From the NCBI RefSeq assembly GCF_009754945.1, contig NZ_WPIN01000003.1, positions 558,001 to 622,000 of the forward strand: a DNA stretch of 64,000 nucleotides, given 5' to 3'. The notes under the pieces are model-generated. The model made no database searches and was not told where the DNA came from. It saw only the letters and a program-made list of their open reading frames with translations. The position numbers and the translations under genes are program-made. The stretch is from Spirosoma arboris (GTDB taxonomy: Bacteria > Bacteroidota > Bacteroidia > Cytophagales > Spirosomataceae). Numbering within the stretch: position 1 is the stretch's first letter; the number at the start of each line of letters is the position of its first letter. Below, piece by piece: positions 63,923-64,000 of this stretch.

Positions 63923-64000
63923 TTACCCATCTAATTTTATAGGAGAATCAGCCTGAGAAGAGGACTCTGCTAAGTCAGATGGTCTTACTTGTACTTTGGT
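63923..64000 (-). CDS. possible C-terminal end of a gene cut by the window
   Basis: On the minus strand an open frame enters from the right edge and ends at TAA (63923-63925) after TKVQVRPSDLAESSSQADSP and IKLDG. Only 25 residues are visible, so a chance frame is possible. Confidence 0.35.
   Translation of the reverse strand, partial: TKVQVRPSDLAESSSQADSPIKLDG

Overview
The window reads as chromosomal DNA of a Bacteroidota bacterium of the order Cytophagales, most like Spirosoma or a close relative. Supporting signs are a type VI secretion locus of the Bacteroidota-specific subtype (T6SSiii, with TssD/TssN/TssO-type proteins and no TssJ/L/M), C-terminal type IX secretion sorting domains, a TTG-N20-TAnnTTTG promoter, SusCD-free sugar-acid catabolism with heme-binding dehydrogenases, and many short intergenic inverted repeats. 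The genus is inferred from gene content, not proven.

Layout. 1-4.7 kb: a 7TM sensor protein cut by the window edge, an FtsX/LolE-type permease, an SdiA-regulated-type lipoprotein and a TssN-like membrane protein. 4.7-5.4 kb: a REP-associated tyrosine transposase (RAYT) with its REP palindromes. 5.4-22.7 kb: one long minus-strand T6SS operon, transcribed from an outer-membrane barrel gene through tssE, tssF, tssG, tssK, tssO, clpV/tssH, PAAR, tssB, tssC, eight tandem Hcp/TssD genes and vgrG. The Hcp genes form four short/long pairs. 23-36 kb: metabolism and transport, including a DUF3592-like membrane protein, a minus-strand cassette for sugar or sugar-acid oxidation (heme-binding dehydrogenase, isomerase/epimerase, SDR, MFS), a DUF952-AttH fusion protein, AraC+VOC, a PQQ-type sugar dehydrogenase and an ABC exporter. 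36-47 kb: a lipoprotein, an LRR-Roc-COR-TIR protein, an acetyl-CoA synthetase/small membrane protein/MHS transporter cluster, pdxH, a DUF349 protein and a tRNA. 47-55 kb: an accessory-looking zone with a nuclease-like orphan, two decayed endonuclease tails, a YD-repeat lipoprotein and small unknown genes. 50-64 kb: three paralogous parallel beta-helix exoproteins, a response regulator, an Ig-like membrane protein and a LytTR regulator.

The strongest points for follow-up are the four alternating Hcp pairs (a possible hetero-hexameric or mixed tube), the outer-membrane barrel heading the T6SS operon, the RAYT/REP module lodged beside vgrG, an 84-nt tRNA with a UGU anticodon and a long variable arm, and several sequence families of word-like inverted repeats placed inside operons. 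All family assignments come from reading the sequence; no database search was run.
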